Positions 8,174 to 16,771 of a stretch of 41,363 bases of DNA are shown piece after piece (the stretch's first letter is position 1; every line of letters starts with the position of its first letter). The stretch lies in assembly GCA_020630015.1 (NCBI GenBank), contig JAHDCF010000014.1, positions 1 to 41,363 of the forward strand, given 5' to 3'. This DNA is from Planktomarina sp. (lineage in GTDB: Bacteria; Pseudomonadota; Alphaproteobacteria; Rhodobacterales; Rhodobacteraceae). The position numbers and the translations under genes are program-made. The notes under the pieces are model-generated. The model searched no databases and was not told the DNA's origin. It worked only from the letters and a program-made list of their open reading frames with translations.

Positions 8174-9402
8174 TTCATTGACCTGTACTTAGAGGCGGGT
8201 GTTGTCAAACGACTGGGCGATGGGGATCGCCCTTTGAAACGTTCTGCTAAAGTGCTTGGACCTGCGGTAATCTGAAAATAATCATAATCCCCGGGTCGAT
8301 CAAAGGCGCATAGATATTGAAAATGCAGGCGAAAATAGCGCCGTTTCAGCTTGGCCCAAGTTTCTGGTGACAGGGTCTGTTTGAAGGCGGCTGAAATCAC
8401 CAATGGCCATTTCTTTTCTTTTGGAGCAACACCAGTAACACTAACAGGATCACAAAGGGCAAAGGCACATCCATCCCCCGGCGCCGTAACATCCACCCAA
8501 GTTAATGCATCGGTTTGGCTCAAAAAATGCAGATCCCCCCGCAACCGATCTGCCTTTGGCAGAAAAGATACCATAGGAACCACATGTCCAAGGGACAAAA
8601 ACCCAAAATTAGGCCCATCCGGTGGAACCTCACCAGCCCGGATCAGATCGCTTAGGATTGAAACACCAAGATGGGCGCCAGACGAATGCCCAACCACCAG
8701 AACCTCATCAAAATCTTCGTGCAATGCGGATGAGATCACATGGCGAAACTCTTGGATGCGGCCTTCCAAATCACTGGGGTTTGCCCCCTTTGATTGCGCG
8801 GAATAGGCGTAATCATGCATCAAGTAATAGGCAAAAAACCGATTATCGACAGATTTGAACCAGCTCAAAATACCAACAACCAAACCCAAGGCGAGTATTA
8901 TTTGCCCCCCCCAAGCAATGGGGCCTGATATCGCAAACCATCGATCAAGTCCCCATCCAACCGCCTTCGCCCCCACCCATCCAATAATCACGGCCAAAAT
9001 CAGCTGAATGATCAAAAACACAATGGGATAAAGCGCGGCGATCACCGGGCCTTTGCGCAATCGCATTAATCGGGCCAACGCGCCGCTTGCGATATAAGTC
9101 CAGGCGGTTCGAATAAGTTGAAGATAGGTTCCCACAATGCCTGTTTCCATCGATCCACGAACGATGTCCGACCAGACCAAAACTTCGAAATCTGCTTGTG
9201 TTTTTCGCCCGTCGATATTTCCTTCGACATCCCAGCCATAGTGGGATTTCCCAGATCCGGGACGAAGGGAAATTTCATACCCCGATATGGCAGCCTGATC
9301 CGCCCCTTCTTTGCGATACAATTCCCGATATCTGCGCGGATGAATGGGATCATAGCCGGGGATGTAAAACACTTTGCGCTTCTTTACCTGCCCCTTACCC
9401 AT
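8170..9402 (-). CDS. Alpha/beta hydrolase-like membrane protein
   Basis: A 410-residue protein. A basic N-terminus with KRKVFYIPGYDPIHPRRYRE precedes two hydrophobic segments near residues 115-140 and 160-180. The C-terminal half holds the nucleophile elbow VVGHSSGAHLGVS (GxSxG) typical of alpha/beta hydrolases. The serine is plausible as nucleophile; the acid and histidine cannot be placed with certainty. It is probably a membrane-anchored esterase, lipase or thioesterase of unknown substrate. A clear AAGGAG Shine-Dalgarno lies 7 nt before the ATG. It is 71 nt downstream of ccdA and overlaps the P450 start, so a three-gene operon is likely. Confidence 0.7.
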   Translation of the reverse strand: MGKGQVKKRKVFYIPGYDPIHPRRYRELYRKEGADQAAISGYEISLRPGSGKSHYGWDVEGNIDGRKTQADFEVLVWSDIVRGSMETGIVGTYLQLIRTAWTYIASGALARLMRLRKGPVIAALYPIVFLIIQLILAVIIGWVGAKAVGWGLDRWFAISGPIAWGGQIILALGLVVGILSWFKSVDNRFFAYYLMHDYAYSAQSKGANPSDLEGRIQEFRHVISSALHEDFDEVLVVGHSSGAHLGVSILSDLIRAGEVPPDGPNFGFLSLGHVVPMVSFLPKADRLRGDLHFLSQTDALTWVDVTAPGDGCAFALCDPVSVTGVAPKEKKWPLVISAAFKQTLSPETWAKLKRRYFRLHFQYLCAFDRPGDYDYFQITAGPSTLAERFKGRSPSPSRLTTPASKYRSMK

Positions 9403-9473
9403 GGGGAACTACTCCTTCACTTTTGCAATGAGGATACCCTCAAAATATGAAGAAATTAAGGTCTGTTTTCACA

Positions 9474-10226
9474 TCAACCAATCAGGCCTAATGCGGGAAA
9501 TTGTTCTAACAGCCACCAGCTGAAGCGCGTGAATTGCCCTGTTACCATCATCAGGCCAACCGTCCACAGCAACAGCCCCATCACTCGTTCGATCCGTTCC
9601 ATATGACGTTTCATCCACGCCATGACCCCTTTCAACGAGGGAAAGAATATGGCGACCAAAATGAATGGGATGCCTAAACCGGCCGCATAAGTGGCCAATA
9701 AAACGATCCCCTTCCCCGGCGAAGCCACATCCGCAGCAAGCGCCAAGATGGCCCCCAAGATGGGTCCCAAACACGGTGTCCAACCAAAGGCAAAAGCAAG
9801 ACCCAAAACATAGGCACCAAAGGCGGAACCACCACGATCACCGCCATCAATTCGGGCCTCGCGATCCAAAATTGGAATGCGAAATATGCCAAGGAAATGG
9901 GCGCCAAACACCATGACGATGGCGCCAGCCCCCAAAACAAACCAATCTTGATTAGACAGGAACAATCGCCCAAACGCGGATGCCGTGAACCCCAGCAACA
10001 CAAAAACAGTCGATAACCCCATCACAAAGAACAGCGAGGTTACAAAAGCCCTGCGCCGAGCGATTGCCGTGGTGTTCATGTCATCCAGACTGACCCCACC
10101 CATATAAGCCAAATACGGCGGAACGATGGGAAGTACACACGGGCTTGCAAAGCTGATCAATCCGCCAAGCAATGCAATAAACATCGCGGGAATCAGGGAT
10201 GCATCAAAAAGATCTATTCCAAACAT
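9474..10226 (-). CDS. ccdA: Cytochrome c biogenesis protein CcdA (thiol-disulfide transporter)
   Basis: A 250-residue polytopic membrane protein with six predicted transmembrane helices. It carries electrons from cytoplasmic thioredoxin across the inner membrane to periplasmic thiol proteins, including those of cytochrome c maturation. The paired cysteines are visible as FASPCVLPIVPPYL in helix 1 and GWTPCLGPILG in helix 4, in the symmetric arrangement typical of CcdA/DsbD-beta. I chose the ATG at 10226 because AAAAGGA lies 8 nt upstream; an in-frame ATG at 10247 would add 7 residues. No thioredoxin-like CcmG or ResA gene is adjacent. Confidence 0.92.
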   Translation of the reverse strand: MFGIDLFDASLIPAMFIALLGGLISFASPCVLPIVPPYLAYMGGVSLDDMNTTAIARRRAFVTSLFFVMGLSTVFVLLGFTASAFGRLFLSNQDWFVLGAGAIVMVFGAHFLGIFRIPILDREARIDGGDRGGSAFGAYVLGLAFAFGWTPCLGPILGAILALAADVASPGKGIVLLATYAAGLGIPFILVAIFFPSLKGVMAWMKRHMERIERVMGLLLWTVGLMMVTGQFTRFSWWLLEQFPALGLIG

Positions 10227-10335
10227 GGGGCCGTCCTTTTCTTGCATTTGCTTTAACGGTTTTCAATTCAGGCGTCACCGCACAACCTGTCACAAATATG
10301 TGGACAGTCCGAAACATTCGTCCTAGCCCAAGAAC

Positions 10336-10563
10336 ATGACCCATGATGCCGATCTTGATGCCACTGGCCTTTTGTGCCCCTTGCCCGTTCTCAAAGCGCG
10401 TAGGCGCCTGCAAGACTTGGAAAAAGGTCAAACCTTGCGAATTTTGGCAGACGACCCTGCCGCAATAATAGATATGCCCCACTTCTGTTCAGAAGCGGGG
10501 CATGTTCTTATTTCTGCACAAACAGAAGGGTTGCCGCAAGTTTACCTCATTCAAAAGGGTTAA
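10336..10563 (+). CDS. TusA/SirA-family sulfurtransferase
   Basis: A 75-residue protein with the family signature GLLCPLPVLKARRRL, where C14 is the sulfur-carrying cysteine (CPxP motif). Such proteins relay persulfide sulfur for tRNA 2-thiolation, molybdenum cofactor or other pathways. The end QVYLIQKG fits the two-layer beta-alpha fold. It is transcribed divergently from ccdA and converges on rne, with their stop codons overlapping by 4 nt. The precise sulfur acceptor is unknown, so I do not assign the tusA symbol. Confidence 0.88.
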   Translation: MTHDADLDATGLLCPLPVLKARRRLQDLEKGQTLRILADDPAAIIDMPHFCSEAGHVLISAQTEGLPQVYLIQKG

Positions 10564-13280
10564 CCGCGTGACCACCATCCCCGCTTCTTGGGTTTTGGCG
10601 GGCTTTCAGGTTCCGCAGATTCAGCAGTGGTAATCTCCACCTCTACGGGTTCCATTGATTTTTCGACTGACGCTTCTTTTTCCGGCTCTGGTGCTGAAGA
10701 TGTTTCAGCGGCTGGGGCGTCTTCTTTGGGCTCTACTTTTTTGCGCGGTTTGCGGGTTCGCTTAGGTTTCGCCGCTGGTTCCTCTTGTGCCACTGGATCG
10801 GCCGCGGGCGTTACCTCTGCTTCGTCTGCTTCCGCCTTTTTCTTGCGTGGTTTGCGCGTTCGTTTCGGCGTCTTCACTTCTGTTTCAGTGGTATCACCCT
10901 CGGTTGCGGGATCGCCCTGTTCATCTGCCGCTTCGGCAGGCGCTTCATCCGATTTCGGCTCTGCCTTCTTACGGGGTTTACGTGTCCGCTTGGGCTTTTC
11001 CGCTTTGGGTGTTTCGACCTCGGCACTTTCTGATTTGGGTTCTTCGCCTTCGGATTTGGCATCTGTGTCTGCAGATACGTCTTCTGCGGTGTTGCCCTCT
11101 TCCGAAGTTTCAGAAGCCACGTTGCCTTCTGCATTCGCCTCAGGCTGTCCACCCCGACGACGGCGCCGACGACGACGTTTCCGCTTTGGCTGTTCTTCTT
11201 CGATCTTTACGTCTTCTTCTTCCGGCGTGTTTTCATCGATCTCTTCCATCAAAGAAATATCAACAGAACTGACCACCGCAGTGGGTTCTGGGACGAAACG
11301 TGTGGCCGATTTAAATTTCTCCAGCACATAATCTGGGCTGATTAACATTGGATCGGCTTCGATGCGCACCGACATCCCGTGGGCCTGTTCGATCTGACCG
11401 ATGGCCTCTCGTTTCTGGTTTATCAGGAAATTCGCGATCTGAATCGGGGCCTTCACCAAGACTTCTTTTGATCGGCGGCGACCACCCTCTTCTTCGATTT
11501 CACGCAAGATTGTGAGGCCAAGATTATCTTCCGAACGGATTAGGCCAGTTCCATGACAATGTGGGCAAGGCTGGGTTGTTGCCTCCAACATACCCGGACG
11601 CAGGCGTTGACGGCTCATTTCCATCAAACCAAACCCAGAAATACGGCCAACCTGAATGCGCGCACGATCTGTCTTCAGCTTTTCTTTCATCATCTTTTCG
11701 ACAGCCGCGTTATTGCGACGCTCTTCCATGTCGATAAAATCAATGACGATCAAACCAGCAAGATCACGCAAGCGCAGTTGACGGGCAACTTCTTCTGCAG
11801 CTTCAAGGTTTGTGCGCAGTGCCGTTTGTTCAATGGACCCTTCTTTCGTGGCCCGGCCAGAGTTCACATCAATCGCGACCAAAGCCTCGGTGATGCCAAT
11901 CACCAAATAGCCCCCTGATTTCAATTGGACGGTTGGATTGAACATCCCATCCAAGAAACTTTCAACTTGATATCGTGAAAACAGCGGTTTGGGATCTTCA
12001 TAGCGTTTCACGTTTTTGGCGTGGCTAGGCATGATCATTTTCATGGTATCTTTGGCGTTGCGATATCCCGCCTCACCTTCCACCAACACTTCATCGATGT
12101 CCCGATTATAAAGGTCGCGAATGGATCTTTTGATCAAATCGCCTTCTTCATAGATCATCGCAGGTGCGATGGATTCCAAAGTGAACGCGCGTATTTGTTC
12201 CCACATGCGTTGCAGGTATTCATAATCGCGTTTGATCTCTGTTTTTGTGCGCTTAGCCCCGGCGGTTCGAACAATCAAACCTGCCCCTTCAGGCACCTCT
12301 ATTCCAGATGCGATTTCCTTCAGTTTTTTCCGATCCGCGATATTGGTGATTTTCCGGCTGATGCCGCCACCGCGTGCGGTGTTGGGCATCAAAACACAAT
12401 ACCGACCAGCAAGGGAAAGATATGTCGTCAGCGCTGCCCCTTTGTTGCCCCGCTCTTCTTTGACCACCTGCACCAACATTATTTGGCGCACTTTGATAAC
12501 TTCTTGAATTTTGTATCGGCGTGGACGCGGTTTACGCACCGGGCGCACTTCTTCACTGTCGTCTTCTTGCGCAACGGATTCAATTTGAGGATCGGTTACA
12601 TCGCCCTCGGTTTCATCTGTGTTTTCGCCGTCCTCGTCAGAATTGGATGCATCGGCATCTTCACCTTTTTCGGGATCGTGTTTTTCTTCAACATCAGTAT
12701 CTGTTGAAACCTCTGCCGACTTGGCATCGTCCTCTGAAGGGGTATTTCCAGCGTCACCTTCCGGTGCGGCCAAATCTTCTTGTTCGCCGCCTATCTCAGA
12801 CGAAATTTCGCCGTCTTCCGTTGGGGTACCCTCGGGATCGATGGTTTCCATTCCATCGACGCCTTCCACCTCTTGTGTGACAACAGGATCGCTATTTTGA
12901 GCTGCAGCTGATTTTCCACGCCTCCGACGACGGCGCTTGGGTTTTTCACGTTCTTCTTCTGCGGCTTCCGCCTCTGCGGCCATCGCCTCTGCATAGGCTT
13001 TTTCTTCCGCCAACAAGGCTTCGCGATCGGCCACTGGGATTTGATAATAGTCGGGATGAATTTCCGAGAAGGCAAGGAAACCATGGCGATTTCCACCGTA
13101 GTCCACGAAGGCCGCCTGCAAAGACGGCTCTACCCGTGTAACTTTTGCCAAATATATATTCCCAGCAAGCTGTCGCCTGCTTTGGGATTCGAAATCAAAT
13201 TCCTCTACTTTGTTCCCGTCTACAACCACGACGCGCGTTTGTTCCGCGTGCGTGGCATCGATAAGCATCTTTTTTGCCAT
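10560..13280 (-). CDS. rne: Ribonuclease E
   Basis: A 906-residue endoribonuclease that initiates mRNA decay and processes rRNA and tRNA. It begins MAKKMLIDATHAEQTRVVVV. The S1 domain (LAGNIYLAKVTRVEPSLQAAFVDYGG) is split by a long acidic, arginine-flanked insertion at roughly residues 95-255, common in alphaproteobacteria. The DNase I-like catalytic core has VAIDVNSGR and GLIVIDFIDME with metal-binding aspartates. CPHCHGTG is the zinc-link that joins dimers. The C-terminal third is disordered, with a polyarginine block and three PKRTRKPRKK repeats between acidic stretches, suited to RNA or degradosome contacts. The ATG at 13280 is preferred over a GTG at 13289. A long leader precedes it. Confidence 0.96.
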   Translation of the reverse strand: MAKKMLIDATHAEQTRVVVVDGNKVEEFDFESQSRRQLAGNIYLAKVTRVEPSLQAAFVDYGGNRHGFLAFSEIHPDYYQIPVADREALLAEEKAYAEAMAAEAEAAEEEREKPKRRRRRRGKSAAAQNSDPVVTQEVEGVDGMETIDPEGTPTEDGEISSEIGGEQEDLAAPEGDAGNTPSEDDAKSAEVSTDTDVEEKHDPEKGEDADASNSDEDGENTDETEGDVTDPQIESVAQEDDSEEVRPVRKPRPRRYKIQEVIKVRQIMLVQVVKEERGNKGAALTTYLSLAGRYCVLMPNTARGGGISRKITNIADRKKLKEIASGIEVPEGAGLIVRTAGAKRTKTEIKRDYEYLQRMWEQIRAFTLESIAPAMIYEEGDLIKRSIRDLYNRDIDEVLVEGEAGYRNAKDTMKMIMPSHAKNVKRYEDPKPLFSRYQVESFLDGMFNPTVQLKSGGYLVIGITEALVAIDVNSGRATKEGSIEQTALRTNLEAAEEVARQLRLRDLAGLIVIDFIDMEERRNNAAVEKMMKEKLKTDRARIQVGRISGFGLMEMSRQRLRPGMLEATTQPCPHCHGTGLIRSEDNLGLTILREIEEEGGRRRSKEVLVKAPIQIANFLINQKREAIGQIEQAHGMSVRIEADPMLISPDYVLEKFKSATRFVPEPTAVVSSVDISLMEEIDENTPEEEDVKIEEEQPKRKRRRRRRRRGGQPEANAEGNVASETSEEGNTAEDVSADTDAKSEGEEPKSESAEVETPKAEKPKRTRKPRKKAEPKSDEAPAEAADEQGDPATEGDTTETEVKTPKRTRKPRKKKAEADEAEVTPAADPVAQEEPAAKPKRTRKPRKKVEPKEDAPAAETSSAPEPEKEASVEKSMEPVEVEITTAESAEPESPPKPKKRGWWSRG
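10741..11000 (-). repeat. Three PKRTRKPRKK-encoding repeats in rne
   Basis: Near 10741-10770, 10841-10870 and 10970-11000 the complement encodes almost the same basic decapeptide, PKRTRKPRKK. The copies are separated by acidic, alanine-rich linkers. The spacing is roughly 100-130 nt. They look like duplicated RNA-binding short linear motifs in the disordered tail. Confidence 0.8.
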
Positions 13281-13633
13281 ATATTCCACTGAACACCCCC
13301 GGAGGATCGCCCGAAGGCGTTGTAACTACAGGGATATTTCCAATTAAGGCGATGGTCGCGCTTCGGGGTTGGACGTTAAATCCAATCTCTCCGGCATATG
13401 CTTTCGCGTCGTGTACCATCACGTGTTCTCCGGCACCTTGTGCCTGTAAATGATCATCAACATGTCGATGACCGCTCAAAACCACCCTTTCGGGCGTATT
13501 CTTCCGCCCTGACTGCATTTTTTAGCCTTATGTCAGCGGCGAACAAATCTCGTGTCGCGCAAAGCTGCGCTTGCGTTCACACTAAGGGGGTTTGCGGGTT
13601 GATTACAATGGGCAAAGCCAAGAATTTCGCAAT
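13281..13633 (-). ncRNA. Long structured leader of rne (353-nt gap)
   Basis: No convincing gene lies here. On the rne strand several compact stems are visible: 13432-13436 with 13440-13444 (loop 3), 13492-13496 with 13505-13509 (loop 8), 13308-13311 with 13316-13319 (CGAA loop), and a TTGGA/TCCAA stem near 13369-13385. A candidate promoter has -35 TTGTTC (complement of 13541-13546) and -10 TAAAAA (complement of 13519-13524), spacing 16, giving a leader of about 230 nt. Feedback control of rne through its 5' UTR is known in enterobacteria; that it happens here is inference. Confidence 0.5.
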
Positions 13634-14965
13634 TCAGGTATAGTCCGAACGCACCAAGCCGTATTTCGCCATCTTTTCATTCAAGGTCCGGCGCGGCAAA
13701 CGCAACTCATCCATTACCGCCGCAATGGATCCGTTGTGACGACGCATCGTATTATCCAACAGCATTCGTTCGAAAGATTCGACATATTCCTTCAATGCCT
13801 TCCCTTCGGTTGTGACAACAACTTGCTGTTCGTCTTGGTTGGCCATCAACAAAGACGCAAGCGATCCACCGCCTCTGCGACTTTGCAACACTGCGCGTTC
13901 CGCCACATTAATCAGTTGCCGCACATTTCCGGGCCAAGGCGCTTGCAATAATTGAGCCGCCTCTTCTGCAGGGATTTTGGGTGTTTCACAGCCGTATTCA
14001 TCTGCATATTGCTCAGAATACCGCGCGAACAAAGTCAAAATGTCATCACCACGGGATCGCAATGGGGGAACCATAACGCGCAGCGTTGCCAAGCGGTAAA
14101 AGAGATCCGGGCGAAGAACATCTTCACACGTCTTACCTTGTTCTTGCAGATTACAAATCGCAATAATCCGCGTTTCTGCAATTTCACCTTGATCGTTGAT
14201 GGCCGACAATAGTTTGGTTTGCAGAGATTGGCTTAACGCTTCGATATCTTCCAATACCAAAGTTCCGCCACGCGCATCCTCCATCAAAGGTAAGGGTTGC
14301 CCATCATCCACCGGCCCGAACAGACGTTTCGAGACATCTTCTTCCGACGCAGATGCACAGGAAAACAAAACAAAATTCTTTGAAGCGCGCGCGGAAACGG
14401 CGTGCAGTGCGTGTGCCACCAAGGTTTTTCCGGTCCCGGTTTCACCTTCAATCAACACATGTCCATCTGATTGCCCAAGATCCACGATATCTTCGCGCAG
14501 GCGAACCATGGCCGGGTGATCACCAACAAGTTTCTCAATAATAGAATCACCTGTTGCCAGTTCCCGCCTTAGTTGCCGACTGTCCATCACCAACCGGCGT
14601 TGGCGGACGGCCTTTTTACAAAGGTCGGTTAATTCATCTGGGTTAAATGGTTTTTCCAAGAAGTCGAAAGCGCCAAGGCGCATCGCCTCGACCGCCATCG
14701 GCACGTCGCCATGACCGGTGATCATAATCACAGGGATAGAGCTGTCTAAACTTTTGATTTTACGCAATAACTGCATGCCATCCATTCCCGGCATACGGAT
14801 ATCTGTCACGACAACACCCGGAAAATCCCCGGTCAGTACAGCCGCAGCATCTGTCGCCGTGGAAAAAGCTTCGGGTTCGAAACCAGAAAGACTTAGCCAT
14901 TGGCTGATGGATTGGCGCATATCCAATTCATCATCGATCACGGCCACTTTCATTGTGTTAGACAT
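13634..14965 (-). CDS. DctD-like response regulator lacking the GAFTGA motif
   Basis: A 443-residue regulator. Receiver domain 1-120 has the acidic pocket D11/D12, phospho-acceptor D55 (TDIRMPG) and a conserved lysine near 105. The AAA+ domain has Walker A GETGTGKT (174-181), a Walker B-like GGTLVLEDIE and RPDLFYRLATLRV. The C-terminal Fis-type helix-turn-helix is in LDNTMRRHNGSIAAVMDELR. Between residues 211 and 232, where sigma-54 activators carry GAFTGA, there is only GPVDDGQPLPLMEDARG, so canonical sigma-54 contact seems lost. It follows the kinase gene by 10 nt. The relationship to DctD rests on architecture and the DctB-like partner; no C4-dicarboxylate transporter gene is adjacent. Confidence 0.82.
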   Translation of the reverse strand: MSNTMKVAVIDDELDMRQSISQWLSLSGFEPEAFSTATDAAAVLTGDFPGVVVTDIRMPGMDGMQLLRKIKSLDSSIPVIMITGHGDVPMAVEAMRLGAFDFLEKPFNPDELTDLCKKAVRQRRLVMDSRQLRRELATGDSIIEKLVGDHPAMVRLREDIVDLGQSDGHVLIEGETGTGKTLVAHALHAVSARASKNFVLFSCASASEEDVSKRLFGPVDDGQPLPLMEDARGGTLVLEDIEALSQSLQTKLLSAINDQGEIAETRIIAICNLQEQGKTCEDVLRPDLFYRLATLRVMVPPLRSRGDDILTLFARYSEQYADEYGCETPKIPAEEAAQLLQAPWPGNVRQLINVAERAVLQSRRGGGSLASLLMANQDEQQVVVTTEGKALKEYVESFERMLLDNTMRRHNGSIAAVMDELRLPRRTLNEKMAKYGLVRSDYT

Positions 14966-14975
14966 GCGTTAACCC

Positions 14976-16727
14976 TCAACTTTTTTCTGACACTGACATA
15001 ATTGGCAGCACAATTTCAAATACTGCACCTGTAGGTTCGCCATTAAATGCACTTAAACCACCCCCAAAATCGGAAATAATCCCAGATGAAATGGCCAATC
15101 CAAGCCCAACACCTTCGGATGCAGTTTTTGTGGTGTAGAACGGTTCAAACAAATCATCGAGGTTTTCAATCCCAGGTCCATCGTCGCGCACCACGATTTT
15201 AGCTTCATTGCCAACAACCAACAAAACATCAATTTTTCCCGTTCCTCGTTCTTTCATCGCATCCAATGCATTTCGGAACAAGTTGATCAGAACCTGTTCC
15301 AACCGCGCCTGATCGCCAAGGATATACACGTTTTGCGGTGGAAATGTTCGGGTCAGGGCCACAGAATTTTCGGAAAACGCCATCCCCATAATTTCCAGTG
15401 CACCGTTAATGGCATCTTCCACATTAACAGGTTGATGATCTTCGCCACCCTTTCGCGCATGTGTTTTCAATTGTCCGGTGATCGAACCCATTCGCCCAAT
15501 CAAATCATCAATCCGCTGAAACGAACTAAGGGCTTCATTGGTTCGACTTCTTTCCAACAACATCTTGGCTCCTGCCAGATACGTCCGCATTGCCGATAAT
15601 GGTTGATTTAATTCATGGCTCACCGCTGCGGCCATTTCACCCAAAGCTGCCAGTTTTGATGATTGTTCGATTGTTTGTTCCGCAACTTGAAGCTCTTTTT
15701 CCGCGCGTTGACGACCTGAAATTTCATTCTGCAATCGGGCATTCAGCGTTTTCAATTCTTCGCTTTCGCGTTGAAAGCCAAGCGCCTGCAAAGCAGAGCT
15801 TCGGGAGCTAAAGAAAAAGATCAGGGCCAAAAGAAACGCAAAGAAAGTTAAAACGAGAGCCAAAGCACCATTCACCTGTTGGCGCACCCCATCCAGCGTT
15901 GAAAAACCAATTATTCTCCATCCTTGAAAGCCAAGATCCAATTCTCGGCGAACGACTTCTCGTCCTCGAACAAATGGATCATCCGCTTCTACCGGAAGGT
16001 TTTGGGCCAAACGGTTCGCTCTTCGAATGGCGCTGTCGGCGGATCGAAGGTTCAACATTTCCGTTTCGGTGCTGTTTAACCAAAGTGAATCGGTTGCGAG
16101 AATGGCCCGCCCTTGGGCATCAAATACTGCAACGGCATCCCCTTCGCCTGACCACGTTGCAGCAACCGATTGCAAAGGTAAAATGGAAAACACCATTCCG
16201 ATAAGATCGGCGTTTTCACGAATAGATTGCGAAAATATAAATTCGGGATTGCCGCCAGACCCTGTTTGCACCGTGAATTGTGGGCCATCGTCCAATAGTG
16301 ACGCGGTAAACGCATCGCCTTCGATCACACGAGCACCATCAAGGCCTTCTGGAACCGTGGCTAAGATCACGCCATCTTGGTCTGAGATAAGAAATGATGA
16401 ATTGGTTTCACGTTTTGCAAAAACGTTCATGCGGCTTTTGATCGCGTCCAAATCTTGGCTTTCCAACAAAGACAAAAATACTGGATCTGTGGCCAACAGT
16501 TCAGGCAAAAGGCCATTCCGACGGATCGTTTCAAGGATATCGTTTTTATACCCTTCTAACCTCAGTTCAGCCCGGGTTTCTGCAGCTTCCGAAAAGCGCG
16601 AAAGAAGGATTGAATTTGCAAACCAAAGGCAAATTCCAGCGACCAAGATTACAAACGCCAAAAGTGCGCGGGTTTTCCACCCCAGCCCTGTCATCTTGGG
16701 ACGTGCAAATTTGGAAGTCGTCTTCAT
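14976..16727 (-). CDS. DctB-like sensor histidine kinase
   Basis: A 583-residue membrane kinase. TM1 is at about 21-43, a periplasmic PDC/dCache-like sensor region at 44-285, and TM2 at about 287-307. A coiled-coil linker leads to the H-box AAVSHELNQPLSAM with H371, then the N box, G1 (VRDDGPGI) and G2 (GVGLGLAIS) of the HATPase domain. The order matches DctB, which senses C4-dicarboxylates, but the ligand here is not proven. Its stop is 10 nt before the regulator gene, so the two form an operon. It starts 44 nt downstream of purQ, which could allow read-through from the pur genes. Confidence 0.85.
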   Translation of the reverse strand: MKTTSKFARPKMTGLGWKTRALLAFVILVAGICLWFANSILLSRFSEAAETRAELRLEGYKNDILETIRRNGLLPELLATDPVFLSLLESQDLDAIKSRMNVFAKRETNSSFLISDQDGVILATVPEGLDGARVIEGDAFTASLLDDGPQFTVQTGSGGNPEFIFSQSIRENADLIGMVFSILPLQSVAATWSGEGDAVAVFDAQGRAILATDSLWLNSTETEMLNLRSADSAIRRANRLAQNLPVEADDPFVRGREVVRRELDLGFQGWRIIGFSTLDGVRQQVNGALALVLTFFAFLLALIFFFSSRSSALQALGFQRESEELKTLNARLQNEISGRQRAEKELQVAEQTIEQSSKLAALGEMAAAVSHELNQPLSAMRTYLAGAKMLLERSRTNEALSSFQRIDDLIGRMGSITGQLKTHARKGGEDHQPVNVEDAINGALEIMGMAFSENSVALTRTFPPQNVYILGDQARLEQVLINLFRNALDAMKERGTGKIDVLLVVGNEAKIVVRDDGPGIENLDDLFEPFYTTKTASEGVGLGLAISSGIISDFGGGLSAFNGEPTGAVFEIVLPIMSVSEKS

Positions 16728-16771
16728 AAGGGCAGCTTAACCCAGCGTGGATTTACTTCAATGGCGTATCT

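Noticed and set aside
10287-10307. CTGTC...GACAG dyad between ccdA and the TusA-family gene
   Set aside because: Only 5 bp match symmetrically before a mismatch or bulge; too weak to call an operator.
10588-11331. Long serine-rich reading frame antisense to rne
   Set aside because: It mirrors the repetitive, acidic/basic coding of the RNase E tail in another frame and has no domain or start signal.
12021-12707. 228-residue reading frame antisense to the rne core
   Set aside because: Lies fully within the conserved catalytic region of RNase E; its Phe/His-rich composition is typical of a shadow frame.
13195-13518. 107-residue reading frame overlapping the rne start and leader
   Set aside because: Different frame from rne, no recognisable domain; hairpin content argues for untranslated leader.
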